Under the pieces are notes generated by a model that worked only from the letters and a program-made list of their open reading frames with translations, made no database searches and had not been told where the DNA came from. The translations under genes were made by a program, and so were the position numbers. From Leptospira ellisii (GTDB lineage: Bacteria > Spirochaetota > Leptospiria > Leptospirales > Leptospiraceae), in the NCBI RefSeq assembly GCF_002811955.1, contig NZ_NPEF01000172.1, forward strand, positions 1 through 8,475: a stretch of DNA of 8,475 nucleotides, written 5' to 3'. This document shows, in pieces, positions 1-8,475 of this stretch (position 1 is its first letter; each line of letters opens with the position of its first letter).

Positions 1-456
1 CCTTCCGTTTAAAAAGGCGACCTCCCCGCCCACCATCACGGAGGCAGAAGCGCCGCATTTTTCGAGAAGAAACGCGGTCATAGCCGTCGTCGTCGTTTTC
101 CCGTGCGATCCAGCGACGGAGATCTGTTTTTTTTCGGACATCACGTCGTGCAACAGCGAGGATCTGTGAACGAGCGGGACTCCGTTCTCCTTGAATTTTT
201 TGACGAGAGGATGGGAATCCAATCGAATCGCGGAGGAATACACGGCGAGATCGTAGTCGCCCGCCTCCAATACGTCGTTTTTTCCGAGGACCTCGGCCCC
301 GTCGGATATCAGCTTCGTAACCGTTTCGGAGATTTTACCGTCGTATCCGGAAACCTTCACTCCCTTGCTCAGAAGCAGGAAGGCGAGCGACGACATTCCC
401 GATCCTCCGATTCCCAAAAAGAACGGTCTTTGATAGGAGTTGCGGCCCTCTTTCAT
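1..456 (-). CDS. murC: UDP-N-acetylmuramate--L-alanine ligase MurC, N-terminal part (runs off left edge)
   Basis: MurC is the cytoplasmic ATP-dependent ligase that adds L-alanine to UDP-N-acetylmuramic acid, the first amino acid of the peptidoglycan stem peptide. The 152 visible codons cover the N-terminal UDP-binding domain and the start of the central ATPase domain; family members are roughly 450-490 residues, so about a third is present. Residues 15-22 read GIGGSGMS, the nucleotide-binding glycine motif. YSSAI lies at 73-77. The ATP P-loop GSHGKTTT is at 116-123, with K120 the expected phosphate-binding lysine. The ATG at 456 lies 1 nt after the murG TGA (TGATATG). I see no Shine-Dalgarno sequence before it, so translation probably depends on ribosomes finishing murG. 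The frame is open to the window edge. The Mur ligase family is certain; the SHGK-type P-loop and the place after murG favour MurC over MurD. Confidence 0.95.
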   Translation of the reverse strand, partial: MKEGRNSYQRPFFLGIGGSGMSSLAFLLLSKGVKVSGYDGKISETVTKLISDGAEVLGKNDVLEAGDYDLAVYSSAIRLDSHPLVKKFKENGVPLVHRSSLLHDVMSEKKQISVAGSHGKTTTTAMTAFLLEKCGASASVMVGGEVAFLNGR

Positions 457-457
457 A

Positions 458-2687
<2,230 letters not shown>

Positions 2688-2691
<4 letters not shown>

Positions 2692-3800
2692 TGAATTTTC
2701 AAAGTGGAAAGGGATATAATAGCAAGAATCACCGCGATGATCCAAAAGCGGATCACGATCTTCGTCTCCTTCACTCCGCCCAACTCGAAGTGATGATGCA
2801 GAGGCGCCATCTTAAAGATGCGTTTTCCGGTGAGTTTAAACGAACCGACCTGAAGAATTACGGATAACGCTTCCGAAACGAAGATGGCTCCGAGGATCAA
2901 AAGTAGGATCTCCTTTTTTAGGAGAATCACGATCATTCCCAAAGTCGCGCCCAAAAACAGGGAACCGGTATCGCCCATAAAAACCTGAGCGGGATGTGCG
3001 TTAAACCACAGAAATCCGAGGAGTGCGCCCGCGAGCGCAGATAAAAACACGGAGTATTCGTGGGCGCCGGGAAGATAGGGAATGTTCAGATAATTGGCGA
3101 CGACCGGAGTTCCCGAAACGTAGGCGATGATTCCCAAGGTGACGACCGCGATCGCGACCGTTCCCGTGGCGAGTCCGTCCAAACCGTCGGTAAGATTGAC
3201 CGCGTGCGAGGAGCCGATGATGACGAGGATCGAAAACGGAATCGCCAAAACTCCCAAAGCCAAAACCGGGCCTTTTACGAACGGAAAGAACAGATCCGTC
3301 AGTTGAAACGGGATTTTTCCGGAATGTCCCACGGGAGTGACCCCGGTATAATAAAAAAATAATATACAAAACGCGAACGAAATCAGGATCGAAAGCACGA
3401 ACTTGGTCCGCGCGCGCATCCCGCCCTTGATCTTCTTGACAGACTTCATGTAATCGTCCGCGAAACCGAGGGTGGAAAAGAACACGGCGAAAACGGTCAA
3501 TATCACTATATTAGAATTTTTTAAATTACCCCAGAGCAAAATCGACAGCAGGAGCGAGCCTATGATCAAAAGTCCGCCCATGGTGGGGGTCCCCTTTTTG
3601 GCTTCGTGGGATTTGGGACCGTCGTCGCGGACGGATTCGCGGAACTTAAGTCCGTAGAGAAAATCGATGATCCTTCCGCCGAACCAAAAAGTCACGAACA
3701 TGGAGGTCAAACCCGCCATCAACGCGCGGAACGTGACATAGCTGAAGATCCGCAGCGAATCCAGGTGATTGAAGTATAAGTCGTAAAGATAATAAAACAT
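2688..3800 (-). CDS. mraY: Phospho-N-acetylmuramoyl-pentapeptide transferase MraY (lipid I synthase)
   Basis: MraY is an integral membrane enzyme that moves phospho-MurNAc-pentapeptide from UDP to undecaprenyl phosphate, making lipid I. It needs magnesium. The 370-residue product has about ten hydrophobic segments and a normal length. Family marks are YVTFRA at 21-26, the KKGTPTMGG stretch at 68-76, the aspartate pair DDYMK at 115-119, [10 protein letters not shown] at 202-211 (D205 and D208), FMGDTGSL at 274-281 and the histidine motif PLHHHFE at 333-339. All the expected catalytic and metal-binding residues appear to be present. The ATG at 3800 has an AGG 7 nt upstream. The gene follows murE after a 58-nt gap, the longest in the operon, and its TGA overlaps the ftsW ATG. 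murF, which usually sits between murE and mraY, is absent here, as is murD, usually found after mraY. Confidence 0.97.
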
Positions 3801-3807
3801 GAAATAA

Positions 3808-3810
3808 CCT
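3808..3810 (-). promoter_or_regulatory. Short ribosome binding site of mraY
   Basis: AGG on the minus strand (3810-3808, in the context CAGGT) is 7 nt before the mraY ATG at 3800. It is a minimal match, but it is the only one in the 58-nt gap at a suitable distance and supports this start. Confidence 0.45.
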
Positions 3811-3858
3811 GCCCCGTTTCGAAAAACCGGTGTGTCCCTTTTTTGTATCGGAGAATTT

Positions 3859-5358
3859 CTAAAAAATACCGAACGCTTTTTGCACCTCTTCCACGTCGCT
3901 GAATCTCCGTTTTTCCCTTCCGACGATCTGATATTCCTCGTGTCCTTTTCCGGCCACGAGAAGACATCCCCCTTCCTCCAAAAGCTCGACCCCGCGAACG
4001 ATCGCCTCGGCCCGATCCGCTTCGCGCAACAACGGACGAAAACCCGGGGAAAAACCGCTCTGAATCTCGTCCAGAATCGATTCCGCCTCCTCCGTCCTCG
4101 GATTATCCGAGGTCAGAATCACTTCGTCCGAAAGTTCCTCCGCGATCCGCGCCATCTTAGGGCGTTTGGTGCGGTCCCGATCCCCTCCGCATCCAAAAAG
4201 CGTGATCAGTTGTTTCGGTTTGGAATCGCGTACGCTTCGAATGATGTTTTCCAGAGCGTCGGGAGTGTGGGCGTAATCCACGACGGCCATTCTGGAACGG
4301 TCCTTGTCGTAGACGATCTGAAATCGACCCGGGATCTGCGGAATGGTCCGCAGAGATCCGCACATCGCCGTCGCGTCTAAACCGAGGCCGCGTCCCGTCA
4401 AAAACGCGAGGGCCGTATTACGTACGTTAAACGAACCGAGAAGGTTGGTTTCGATCCCGAAAGAAAGATCCCCTTTGGAAATCGTATACGAAGTTCCCTG
4501 GAGGGAAAGCGAAACGTCGTGTGTTCCCCAATCCTCCGCAGTTCCGTCTAACGCGTGCGTTAAAAGATCCGGAACTTCCCTTCGGATACGCTCGTACATC
4601 TCCTGGCCTCCGGAGGAGCCTCGGTCCAGAACGGCGAACGGCGAACGGGAAAAATCCAAAATCCGGAAAAGACGGAGTTTAGATTCGAAATAATCCGCCA
4701 TATCGGTATGGAAGTCGAGATGGTCCTGCGTCAGATTGGTGAACACCCCGGCGCGTAAGGAAATTCCGTTCATCCTTCCGAGTTTGAGACCGTGTGAACT
4801 CGCTTCCATAAAAACGACGTCCACTCCTTCGTCCTTCATCCGTTTTAGGATTTCGTTCAACGAGGACGCGTCCGGCGTGGTGTATCCCGTGTCGATCAGG
4901 CTGTCCCCGAATTTCACGCCGATCGTGCCGATCAAACCGCAGCGTTTTCCCTGATCTTTCGCGAGGGAATATAAGATATTCGTTAAGGACGTTTTTCCGT
5001 TGGTGCCTGTGACCGCGACGATATCCATGTCGCGGGAAGGATGACCGGATAAAAAAGAGGCGATCGGCCCTTGGATCTGTTCAGGATCCCCTTCGTATTC
5101 CAAAACCGTTTTCGATTCTGGAACACGAACCGCCGATCCGGTCTTTAGGAGTATAACGGAGGCTTTCGCGTTGGAGATGAATTCTTCCTTTTTGGAAGCC
5201 GCGGATTCGGGAACGCAGAAGACGTCGTCCTCCTTCGTTTGTCTCGAATCGGATCGAATATAATCGATCGGCACGGAATCGGCGTTTCCGTTTGCGGAAA
5301 CCCTTTCCGGTTTGAGTTCCGGAAATTCACGGAGAAGTTTGGTTAGGTTCGTTCTCAT
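3859..5358 (-). CDS. murE: UDP-MurNAc-L-Ala-D-Glu:meso-diaminopimelate ligase MurE
   Basis: MurE is the cytoplasmic ATP-dependent ligase that adds the third residue to the stem peptide. The 499-residue product has the three-domain Mur ligase layout. The N-terminal UDP-substrate domain includes SDSRQT at 36-41. The central ATPase domain has the P-loop TGTNGKTS at 117-124, TTPD at 160-163, EASSHGL at 185-191 and YFESKLRLF at 223-231, in which K227 is the expected carbamylated lysine. The C-terminal domain has DYAHTP at 361-366, GCGGDRD at 389-395, DNPR at 418-421 and GKGHEEYQ at 470-477. DNPR is the known mark of enzymes selecting meso-diaminopimelate rather than lysine; that specificity is inferred. 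The ATG at 5358 lies inside the 3' end of the ftsL-like gene, a 32-nt out-of-frame overlap. There is no good Shine-Dalgarno sequence there, but a later start would remove conserved N-terminal residues. Confidence 0.96.
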   Translation of the reverse strand: MRTNLTKLLREFPELKPERVSANGNADSVPIDYIRSDSRQTKEDDVFCVPESAASKKEEFISNAKASVILLKTGSAVRVPESKTVLEYEGDPEQIQGPIASFLSGHPSRDMDIVAVTGTNGKTSLTNILYSLAKDQGKRCGLIGTIGVKFGDSLIDTGYTTPDASSLNEILKRMKDEGVDVVFMEASSHGLKLGRMNGISLRAGVFTNLTQDHLDFHTDMADYFESKLRLFRILDFSRSPFAVLDRGSSGGQEMYERIRREVPDLLTHALDGTAEDWGTHDVSLSLQGTSYTISKGDLSFGIETNLLGSFNVRNTALAFLTGRGLGLDATAMCGSLRTIPQIPGRFQIVYDKDRSRMAVVDYAHTPDALENIIRSVRDSKPKQLITLFGCGGDRDRTKRPKMARIAEELSDEVILTSDNPRTEEAESILDEIQSGFSPGFRPLLREADRAEAIVRGVELLEEGGCLLVAGKGHEEYQIVGREKRRFSDVEEVQKAFGIF

Positions 5359-5689
5359 TTTCGTTCTTTTCGGGAGGAAGATTCAACGTTATGATCCTAT
5401 CTCCGACGGTGATGGGAAGATAGTTGTACGTCTTGCGGTATAACGTTTCGATCCTTCTCGCGGAGGTGTAGGTAGCGACTCCTATCTTTAGGTCGTCGTT
5501 CTTTTTGATCTGTTTGATCTTTTCTCCCGTGGCGATTCCTATCTCGCGGTTGAGTCTCGCGACCTGAACGTTCTGCCATACGTAGAGAAAAAAGAGGCTT
5601 AAAAAAAGGATCACCTTACCCAGGTTGAAAAACAGAATTCCCAAATCCTTCCAGACGGGACGGCGAAAAAAATCGGACAACGCGGACAT
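5327..5689 (-). CDS. FtsL-like bitopic cell division protein
   Basis: The 120-residue product has the FtsL layout: a short basic cytoplasmic N-terminus, one membrane segment at about 17-38, then a polar, heptad-like stretch (about 39-68). The segment [17 protein letters not shown] at 76-92 resembles the part of FtsL family proteins that follows the coiled coil. [12 protein letters not shown] at 95-106 resembles the C-terminal strand. FtsL normally joins FtsB and FtsQ to recruit and activate FtsW-FtsI at the septum. Sequence conservation in this family is low, so the name rests mainly on size (about 120 residues in E. coli), topology and place between rsmH and murE. A DivIC/FtsB-type protein is the main alternative. 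The C-terminal tail (107-120) is rich in Glu and Asn and is encoded by DNA that also holds the murE start. The ATG lies 3 nt after the rsmH stop, with GAGGAA 9 nt upstream. Confidence 0.75.
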   Translation of the reverse strand: MSALSDFFRRPVWKDLGILFFNLGKVILFLSLFFLYVWQNVQVARLNREIGIATGEKIKQIKKNDDLKIGVATYTSARRIETLYRKTYNYLPITVGDRIITLNLPPEKNENENEPNQTSP

Positions 5690-5692
5690 GTT

Positions 5693-6649
5693 CTATTCTT
5701 CCTCTTCTTCGAACTCTCGTTTTCCGTATTTCTTATCGACCGATTTCGTCTTTCTAAGCACGCGTAATTTTGCGGAACGGGAAGCCGGATTCTCCCTCGT
5801 CTCCTCTTCGGAAGGAAGAATCGGTTTTTTAGTGAGAAGTTCGAAACCGTTTTGTTTCGCATAATCTCGAAATAAATTCTTAACGATCCGATCCTCCAGG
5901 GAATGAAAAGAGATCACCTGCATCACCCCTCCGATCCGAAGCAATTCGAGAAGAACGTTGACCCCCGTTTCCACGTGTGCCAGCTCCTGATTGACTTCGA
6001 TTCGGAGCGCCTGAAAGATCCGGGTCGCGGGATGTCTTCCCGGAGGCCAAAACTTGCGCGGAATGATTTTGGAGATGAGATCGGCGAGGTCGGAAGCCGT
6101 GGAAAACGGATTTTTTTTTCTACGTTCCAAAATCGTTTCCGCGATCTTTTTAGACCAACGTTCCTCACCGTATGTGTAAAAGATATGAAGAAGCCGGTCC
6201 TTGGGATAAAGATTGAGGACGTCCGCGGCGCTGGGTCCTTCCTCTTCGGAAAGTCTCATGTCCAAGGGTTCCGCTTCGCGGAAGCTGAACCCCCTTCCCG
6301 AATGAAAAAGATGAAACGTGGAAATTCCCAAATCGAGAAGAATTCCCTGCGGAGTTTCCGCGATCCCGTGTTCGTTTAACAAATTCGCGTCGATCTTGGA
6401 GAAGTTGGTTTGAATCGGAATTACACGATCCTTAAATCCGTCGAGACGCGCGCAAGCCCGTTGCAACATGACCGGATCCCGATCGCAAAGGATCACCTTG
6501 GAACGGGGAAATTCATCGAGAAAAAGAAGACTGTGCCCCCCTTCCCCCGCGGTTCCGTCCAAAAACAGAACGGGTTCGTCTTTCGAAAAATTCTCCCGAA
6601 AGATCCGAAGGATATCGTTCCCTTGAACTGAATAATGAACCGGTTCCAA
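5693..6649 (-). CDS. rsmH: 16S rRNA (cytosine1402-N4)-methyltransferase RsmH (MraW), TTG start
   Basis: RsmH methylates N4 of C1402 in the decoding centre of 16S rRNA using S-adenosylmethionine. It is the usual first or second gene of dcw clusters. The 318-residue product has the SAM-binding loop [10 protein letters not shown] at 31-40, LLDLGIS at 104-110, EPLDMR at 127-132, the signature [18 protein letters not shown] at 206-223, [12 protein letters not shown] at 246-257 and [10 protein letters not shown] at 290-299. HYSV at 5-8 fits the conserved N-terminal HxPV region. The start is TTG: in this frame a TAA lies five codons upstream (TAA at 6667-6665) with no ATG or GTG after it, and GGAAAG sits just before the TTG. 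The C-terminus ends in five glutamates, beyond the usual RSxxLR end. No mraZ gene lies upstream; the next gene is divergent. The family call is certain and the start is well supported. Confidence 0.96.
   Translation of the reverse strand: MEPVHYSVQGNDILRIFRENFSKDEPVLFLDGTAGEGGHSLLFLDEFPRSKVILCDRDPVMLQRACARLDGFKDRVIPIQTNFSKIDANLLNEHGIAETPQGILLDLGISTFHLFHSGRGFSFREAEPLDMRLSEEEGPSAADVLNLYPKDRLLHIFYTYGEERWSKKIAETILERRKKNPFSTASDLADLISKIIPRKFWPPGRHPATRIFQALRIEVNQELAHVETGVNVLLELLRIGGVMQVISFHSLEDRIVKNLFRDYAKQNGFELLTKKPILPSEEETRENPASRSAKLRVLRKTKSVDKKYGKREFEEEEE
5699..5704 (-). promoter_or_regulatory. Ribosome binding site of the ftsL-like gene, inside the rsmH glutamate tail
   Basis: GAGGAA on the minus strand (5704-5699) ends 9 nt before the ATG at 5689. 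It consists of two of the glutamate codons at the end of rsmH, where GAG is used among GAA codons, so the same bases serve as coding sequence and as an initiation signal. Confidence 0.55.
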
Positions 6650-6652
6650 ACT

Positions 6653-6658
6653 CTTTCC
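6653..6658 (-). promoter_or_regulatory. Ribosome binding site supporting the TTG start of rsmH
   Basis: GGAAAG on the minus strand (6658-6653) ends 3 nt before the TTG at 6649; its GGA core ends 6 nt before it. Together with the in-frame TAA just upstream and the lack of an ATG in frame, this decides the start of rsmH. Confidence 0.6.
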
Positions 6659-6709
6659 ATTGTTTTACGAAGTTTCCGAACGGCAAGGAGATTCCGCCGA
6701 GTTCTTTCG

Positions 6710-6721
6710 GGAATCGATTCC
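6710..6721. repeat. Perfect 12-bp palindrome, possible operator
   Basis: GGAATCGATTCC is its own reverse complement. It lies 60 bp from the rsmH start and 81 bp from the HIT start, inside the divergent region, where a dimeric regulator could act on either gene. Half of it is part of a short direct repeat (GATTCCGC, also at 6690-6697). In a sequence rich in GGA, TTCC and ATCG words, a palindrome of this size can arise by chance. Confidence 0.25.
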
Positions 6722-6768
6722 GCTCCGAATGGAACGGGAAAATCCTCCGGAAGGCTCCCGCGAATCCT

Positions 6769-6796
6769 TTGACAGTCGGCGTTCGCAAAATAATCT
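6769..6796 (+). promoter_or_regulatory. Possible sigma70-type promoter of the HIT gene
   Basis: A perfect TTGACA lies at 6769-6774 and TAATCT at 6791-6796, separated by 16 bp. TAATCT keeps the first, second and last bases of TATAAT. Transcription would begin near 6803, the A of the HIT start codon, so the message would have almost no leader. This fits the lack of a usable Shine-Dalgarno sequence there. It is a visual match only. Confidence 0.4.
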
Positions 6797-6802
6797 AGGG
6801 TT

Positions 6803-7330
6803 ATGGAAAAACCCGATCCCGATCCGTGGGGCGAACCTAGAAAAAACTTATTTTCCATTCACAAATTGGAATATGCGAGAGGCAAACGTCCCGAGGTGGA
6901 TTGTATCCTCTGCGGAATTTGCAGAAAGGATCCCGAGGTTCCCAATCTGACGGTCGCGGAAACGGAACATACGATCGTCTCCGTGAACTTATACCCTTAT
7001 AATCCCGGACATCTGATCATTTTTCCGAAACGTCACGTCCTTTCCTACGAGGAGCTTACGGACGAAGAGGCTCTGGAAATCCATCGCGGCACGGTCAAAG
7101 CGATCTCGATTCTGAAACGGCTCTGGAACGTACAGGGATTCAACCTAGGTTACAACCTGGGTAAAAACTCGGGAGGTTCCATTCCGCACATCCATCAGCA
7201 CGTCGTACCGCGGTTCCCGAACGAGGCGGGATTCTTGGACGTATTAGCAAATTCTAGAATTGTAATATACGAACCTTATGAAATGCAGAAGGAATGGATC
7301 CGGATCTGGAGGGAATTTCCCGAATCGTAA
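6803..7330 (+). CDS. HIT-family protein, Ap4A phosphorylase/hydrolase-like
   Basis: The 175-residue product belongs to the histidine triad superfamily of nucleotide-binding hydrolases and transferases. The triad HIHQHVVPR is at 129-137, and H131 or H133 should include the nucleotidylated histidine by family analogy. Upstream are C34 and C37 (CILC), a probable half of a zinc site as in many bacterial HIT proteins. [15 protein letters not shown] at 65-79 is the typical core strand, and [12 protein letters not shown] lies at 118-129. The N-terminal extension and the segment after the triad resemble actinobacterial Ap4A phosphorylase-type HIT proteins, so cleavage of dinucleoside polyphosphates is plausible, but the substrate cannot be read from sequence. 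The ATG at 6803 has only AGGG with a 2-nt spacer, too close for normal initiation. No upstream in-frame start is better. It is divergent from the dcw operon and converges on cheR, so it is probably a single-gene transcript. Confidence 0.88.
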   Translation: MEKPDPDPWGEPRKNLFSIHKLEYARGKRPEVDCILCGICRKDPEVPNLTVAETEHTIVSVNLYPYNPGHLIIFPKRHVLSYEELTDEEALEIHRGTVKAISILKRLWNVQGFNLGYNLGKNSGGSIPHIHQHVVPRFPNEAGFLDVLANSRIVIYEPYEMQKEWIRIWREFPES

Positions 7331-7360
7331 AAACGCGCGGCGGAACCGCGACAGGCGCGT
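7326..7360 (-). terminator. Possible intrinsic terminator of cheR
   Basis: Reading leftward, ACGCGC (7360-7355) can pair with GCGCGT (7338-7333) around a 16-nt loop and is followed by T residues down to 7329. A competing hairpin, CGCGG with CCGCG (7350-7346 and 7340-7336, 5-nt loop), shares the same right arm and also leads into the T run. Either form begins about 25-35 nt after the cheR stop. The T run is short (five including the stem base). Confidence 0.45.
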
Positions 7361-7402
7361 AAACCGGAGCGAATCTGACGCCCGTTATACGACCGGTTTT
7401 TT
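7361..7402 (+). terminator. Weak possible terminator of the HIT gene
   Basis: AAACCGG (7361-7367) can pair with CCGGTTT (7393-7399), followed by three more T residues, 30 nt after the HIT stop codon. The loop is long at 25 nt and the right arm lies within the last codons of cheR on the other strand, so this is a low-confidence call. Confidence 0.25.
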
Positions 7403-8254
7403 CTGGTAGATCGTATGTCCCAAAAATTTGTAACTTTCCGAAATTCCGAAAAGGGTTTCGGAATGACCGATGATCAAAAGCCCCCGGTCCTTTAAGACCC
7501 GCTCGAAATTCTCGAATATCTTTTTCTGCGTCGGTTTGTCGAAGTAGATGATCACGTTCCGGCAGAAGACACAATCCATCTTATCGGGAATCGGATACGG
7601 CGTCTCCAACAGATTGACTTTTCTGAAATCGATCAAGGTCTTGAGTTCCGGTTTGGCCCTGTATTGGATTTCGCCGCGCTCGTCCTTTTGTTTGAGAAAA
7701 TACTTGGTTTTGAGTTTTTCCTCCACGGGCAGCAGACGCTCCTCCTTGTAAAGGCCCTCCTTCGCGGTGTTGATCACGTTCGTATCGATGTCGGAAGCGT
7801 AGATTTTTATATCCCAACCCGGTTTGTGTCCGAAATATTCAAGACAGGTGATCGCAATCGTATACGGTTCTTCTCCCGTCGAACACGCGCTAGACCATAT
7901 TCTCAGCGTTCTTTTTCCGGTTTTAGCCGCCTTCTCCTCCACGGATGGAAAAAACGTGCTTTTGAGAAAATCGAAATGATGATTTTCCCGATAGAAGTCG
8001 GTTTTATTGGTGGTGATTCGATTGATGAGTTCCGTAAGTTCCGCGTCGAAAAATCCCCGATCGACGCGCAGTTTTCCGATGTATTCAGAAACGGATTTGA
8101 GCCCGAAATGTCTCGCCCTTCCGTTCAATCTGGACTGAACCATGATCTTTTTATGATCGGCGAGAAAGATTCCCGTTTCCTTATACATTAAGGATTTGAT
8201 GAATTGAAACTCCTCGTCCGAAATGGTGTTTAGACTGGATTGTAGGTCCGACAT
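7385..8254 (-). CDS. cheR: CheR-type protein-glutamate O-methyltransferase
   Basis: CheR enzymes use S-adenosylmethionine to methylate glutamates on chemoreceptors, setting the adaptation state of chemotaxis. The 289-residue product has the all-helical N-terminal domain (about 13-80) with the [16 protein letters not shown] pattern at 28-43. It continues into TNKTDFYRE at 82-90, and the SAM-binding domain has [12 protein letters not shown] at 123-134, the acidic residue D155 in ASDID and FCRNVIIYF at 230-238. GHSE at 263-266 is near the end. This is a complete, single-domain CheR without TPR or kinase fusions. The ATG at 8254 leaves the conserved N-terminal domain whole; no Shine-Dalgarno sequence is visible. 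The STAS-like gene upstream stops 12 nt before the start, so the two are probably in one operon. With no receptor or other che gene in view, its receptor target is unknown, and a non-chemotaxis signalling role is possible. Confidence 0.95.
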   Translation of the reverse strand: MSDLQSSLNTISDEEFQFIKSLMYKETGIFLADHKKIMVQSRLNGRARHFGLKSVSEYIGKLRVDRGFFDAELTELINRITTNKTDFYRENHHFDFLKSTFFPSVEEKAAKTGKRTLRIWSSACSTGEEPYTIAITCLEYFGHKPGWDIKIYASDIDTNVINTAKEGLYKEERLLPVEEKLKTKYFLKQKDERGEIQYRAKPELKTLIDFRKVNLLETPYPIPDKMDCVFCRNVIIYFDKPTQKKIFENFERVLKDRGLLIIGHSETLFGISESYKFLGHTIYQKKPVV

Positions 8255-8265
8255 GTTAAGGTTGT

Positions 8266-8292
8266 TTTATAAAGGGCCGAACGCTCTGTCAA
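8266..8292 (-). promoter_or_regulatory. Promoter-like sequence before cheR, inside the end of the upstream gene
   Basis: On the minus strand TTGACA (8292-8287) is followed after 15 bp by TATAAA (8271-8266). Transcription would begin near 8259, about 5 nt before the cheR ATG, giving an almost leaderless message, in keeping with the absent Shine-Dalgarno sequence. Against this, the bases also encode the conserved-looking LDR of the STAS-like protein and its stop codon, and the spacing is short. It could be a secondary promoter or chance. Confidence 0.35.
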
Positions 8293-8475
8293 GAGATACA
8301 AGCCGGAATATCTGTTTCAGACGATCGGAAACGTTGACCGATTCGAGTTCGATTCCGAGAGCGCGCAGACGATTGGAGAAGCCTACGAGGACGCCGAGAG
8401 CGACGGAAAGCAATAGGCGATCCGAGGTTTCGAATTTCGCCGAGAATTCCTCCTCGCCCTCTTCCTTTTTTTCGA
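8267..8475 (-). CDS. Partial CDS, C-terminal end of a possible STAS-domain (anti-sigma antagonist-like) protein
   Basis: An open frame enters from the right edge and ends at TAA (8269-8267). The 68 visible residues begin with an acidic run (EKKEEGEEE) and continue with LSVALGVLVGFSNRLRALGI at 22-41, VNVSDRLKQIF at 46-56 and LDRAF at 61-65. This pattern of a hydrophobic turn into a helix, a short strand and a final helix ending in a leucine-rich LDxxF resembles the second half of a STAS domain, as in anti-sigma factor antagonists. In that alignment S23 falls at the usual phosphorylated serine, but the preceding conserved aspartate is leucine. Identification is tentative because the start and first strands are outside the window. 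The frame is 12 nt from cheR on the same strand, which suggests a shared transcript and a regulatory role. It has no start codon in view. Confidence 0.5.
   Translation of the reverse strand, partial: EKKEEGEEEFSAKFETSDRLLLSVALGVLVGFSNRLRALGIELESVNVSDRLKQIFRLVSLDRAFGPL

Larger units (their letters stand above)
6650..6802. promoter_or_regulatory. Divergent intergenic region between rsmH and the HIT gene
   Basis: This 153-bp gap must carry the promoters of both the dcw operon (leftward) and the HIT gene (rightward), unless the dcw promoter lies inside the HIT gene. It holds the rsmH ribosome binding site, a 12-bp palindrome, a promoter-like pair toward the HIT gene and two copies of GATTCCGC (6690-6697 and 6716-6723). 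I see no strong promoter toward rsmH and no TGGG-type repeats of the kind MraZ binds. No believable small gene is present. Confidence 0.6.

Noticed and set aside
2692..2745. Upstream in-frame ATG giving an 18-residue longer FtsW
   Set aside because: It would overlap mraY by 58 nt, and the extra residues do not look like an FtsW N-terminus. The ATG at 2691 forms the same ATGA overlap as the next junction.
3832..4380. 182-codon open frame on the plus strand across the murE-mraY gap and the murE 3' end
   Set aside because: Nearly all of it is antisense to conserved MurE sequence, with no motif or ribosome binding site of its own.
6659..6686. TTGCCG and AACAAT, 16 bp apart on the minus strand, as the dcw promoter
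   Set aside because: Each matches only four of six bases, and transcription would begin within the rsmH ribosome binding site, removing it.
6493..6858. Minus-strand frames of 121 and 91 codons (the latter 6513-6788) running through the divergent region into rsmH, considered as a diverged mraZ
   Set aside because: Neither shows MraZ/AbrB-like sequence. Both run far into rsmH in another frame, and one begins inside the HIT gene.
6660..6950. 96-codon plus-strand frame overlapping the HIT gene start
   Set aside because: It is a different frame from the HIT gene, with no motif, and most of its length is explained by the HIT coding sequence.
7664..8191. 175-codon open frame on the plus strand inside cheR
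   Set aside because: It is antisense to the conserved SAM-binding domain; its low-complexity Phe and Arg content reflects the reversed codons.

Overview
The window is chromosomal core sequence: most of a division and cell wall (dcw) cluster on the minus strand, followed by a small plus-strand gene and a minus-strand chemotaxis-type pair. The protein sequences and the pairing of a compact dcw cluster with a CheR enzyme look most like a spirochaete of the Leptospiraceae. That is an inference from sequence character, not a search result. By eye the G+C content is about half, with codon third positions rich in G and C. This is higher than in the pathogenic Leptospira species. MurE carries the DNPR motif of enzymes that add meso-diaminopimelate, so the peptidoglycan is predicted to be of the mDAP type.

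Minus-strand operon, read from right to left (6649 down to 1): rsmH (16S rRNA methyltransferase), an ftsL-like membrane protein, murE, mraY, ftsW, murG and the first 152 codons of murC, which runs off the left edge. Most junctions are tight: 3-nt gap, 32-nt overlap, 58-nt gap, two 4-nt ATGA overlaps, 1-nt gap. This indicates one transcript with translational coupling. In the pathway, MurC and MurE are cytoplasmic ligases that build the UDP-MurNAc peptide. MraY moves it to undecaprenyl phosphate (lipid I), MurG adds GlcNAc (lipid II), and FtsW polymerises lipid II at the septum, where an FtsL-type protein normally assists. mraZ, ftsI, murF and murD are not at their usual places.

The 153-bp gap at 6650-6802 is the divergent regulatory region. 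It holds the ribosome binding site for the unusual TTG start of rsmH, a perfect 12-bp palindrome and a promoter-like TTGACA/TAATCT pair facing the plus-strand gene at 6803-7330, a HIT-family nucleotide-binding protein. That gene converges on cheR (8254-7385, minus). The 54-bp gap between them holds hairpins that look like terminators. Just upstream of cheR is the 3' end of another minus-strand gene (8475-8267), which resembles the C-terminal half of a STAS domain. It stops 12 nt before cheR and was probably transcribed with it.

No tRNA, rRNA, CRISPR array, insertion sequence, phage gene or clear broken gene was seen. No stretch over 300 bases lacks a gene. I found no convincing unknown system. 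The points worth a second look are the shortened dcw order, the FtsW motif substitution, the rsmH start, the sequence overlaps that double as signals, and the partial STAS-like gene.
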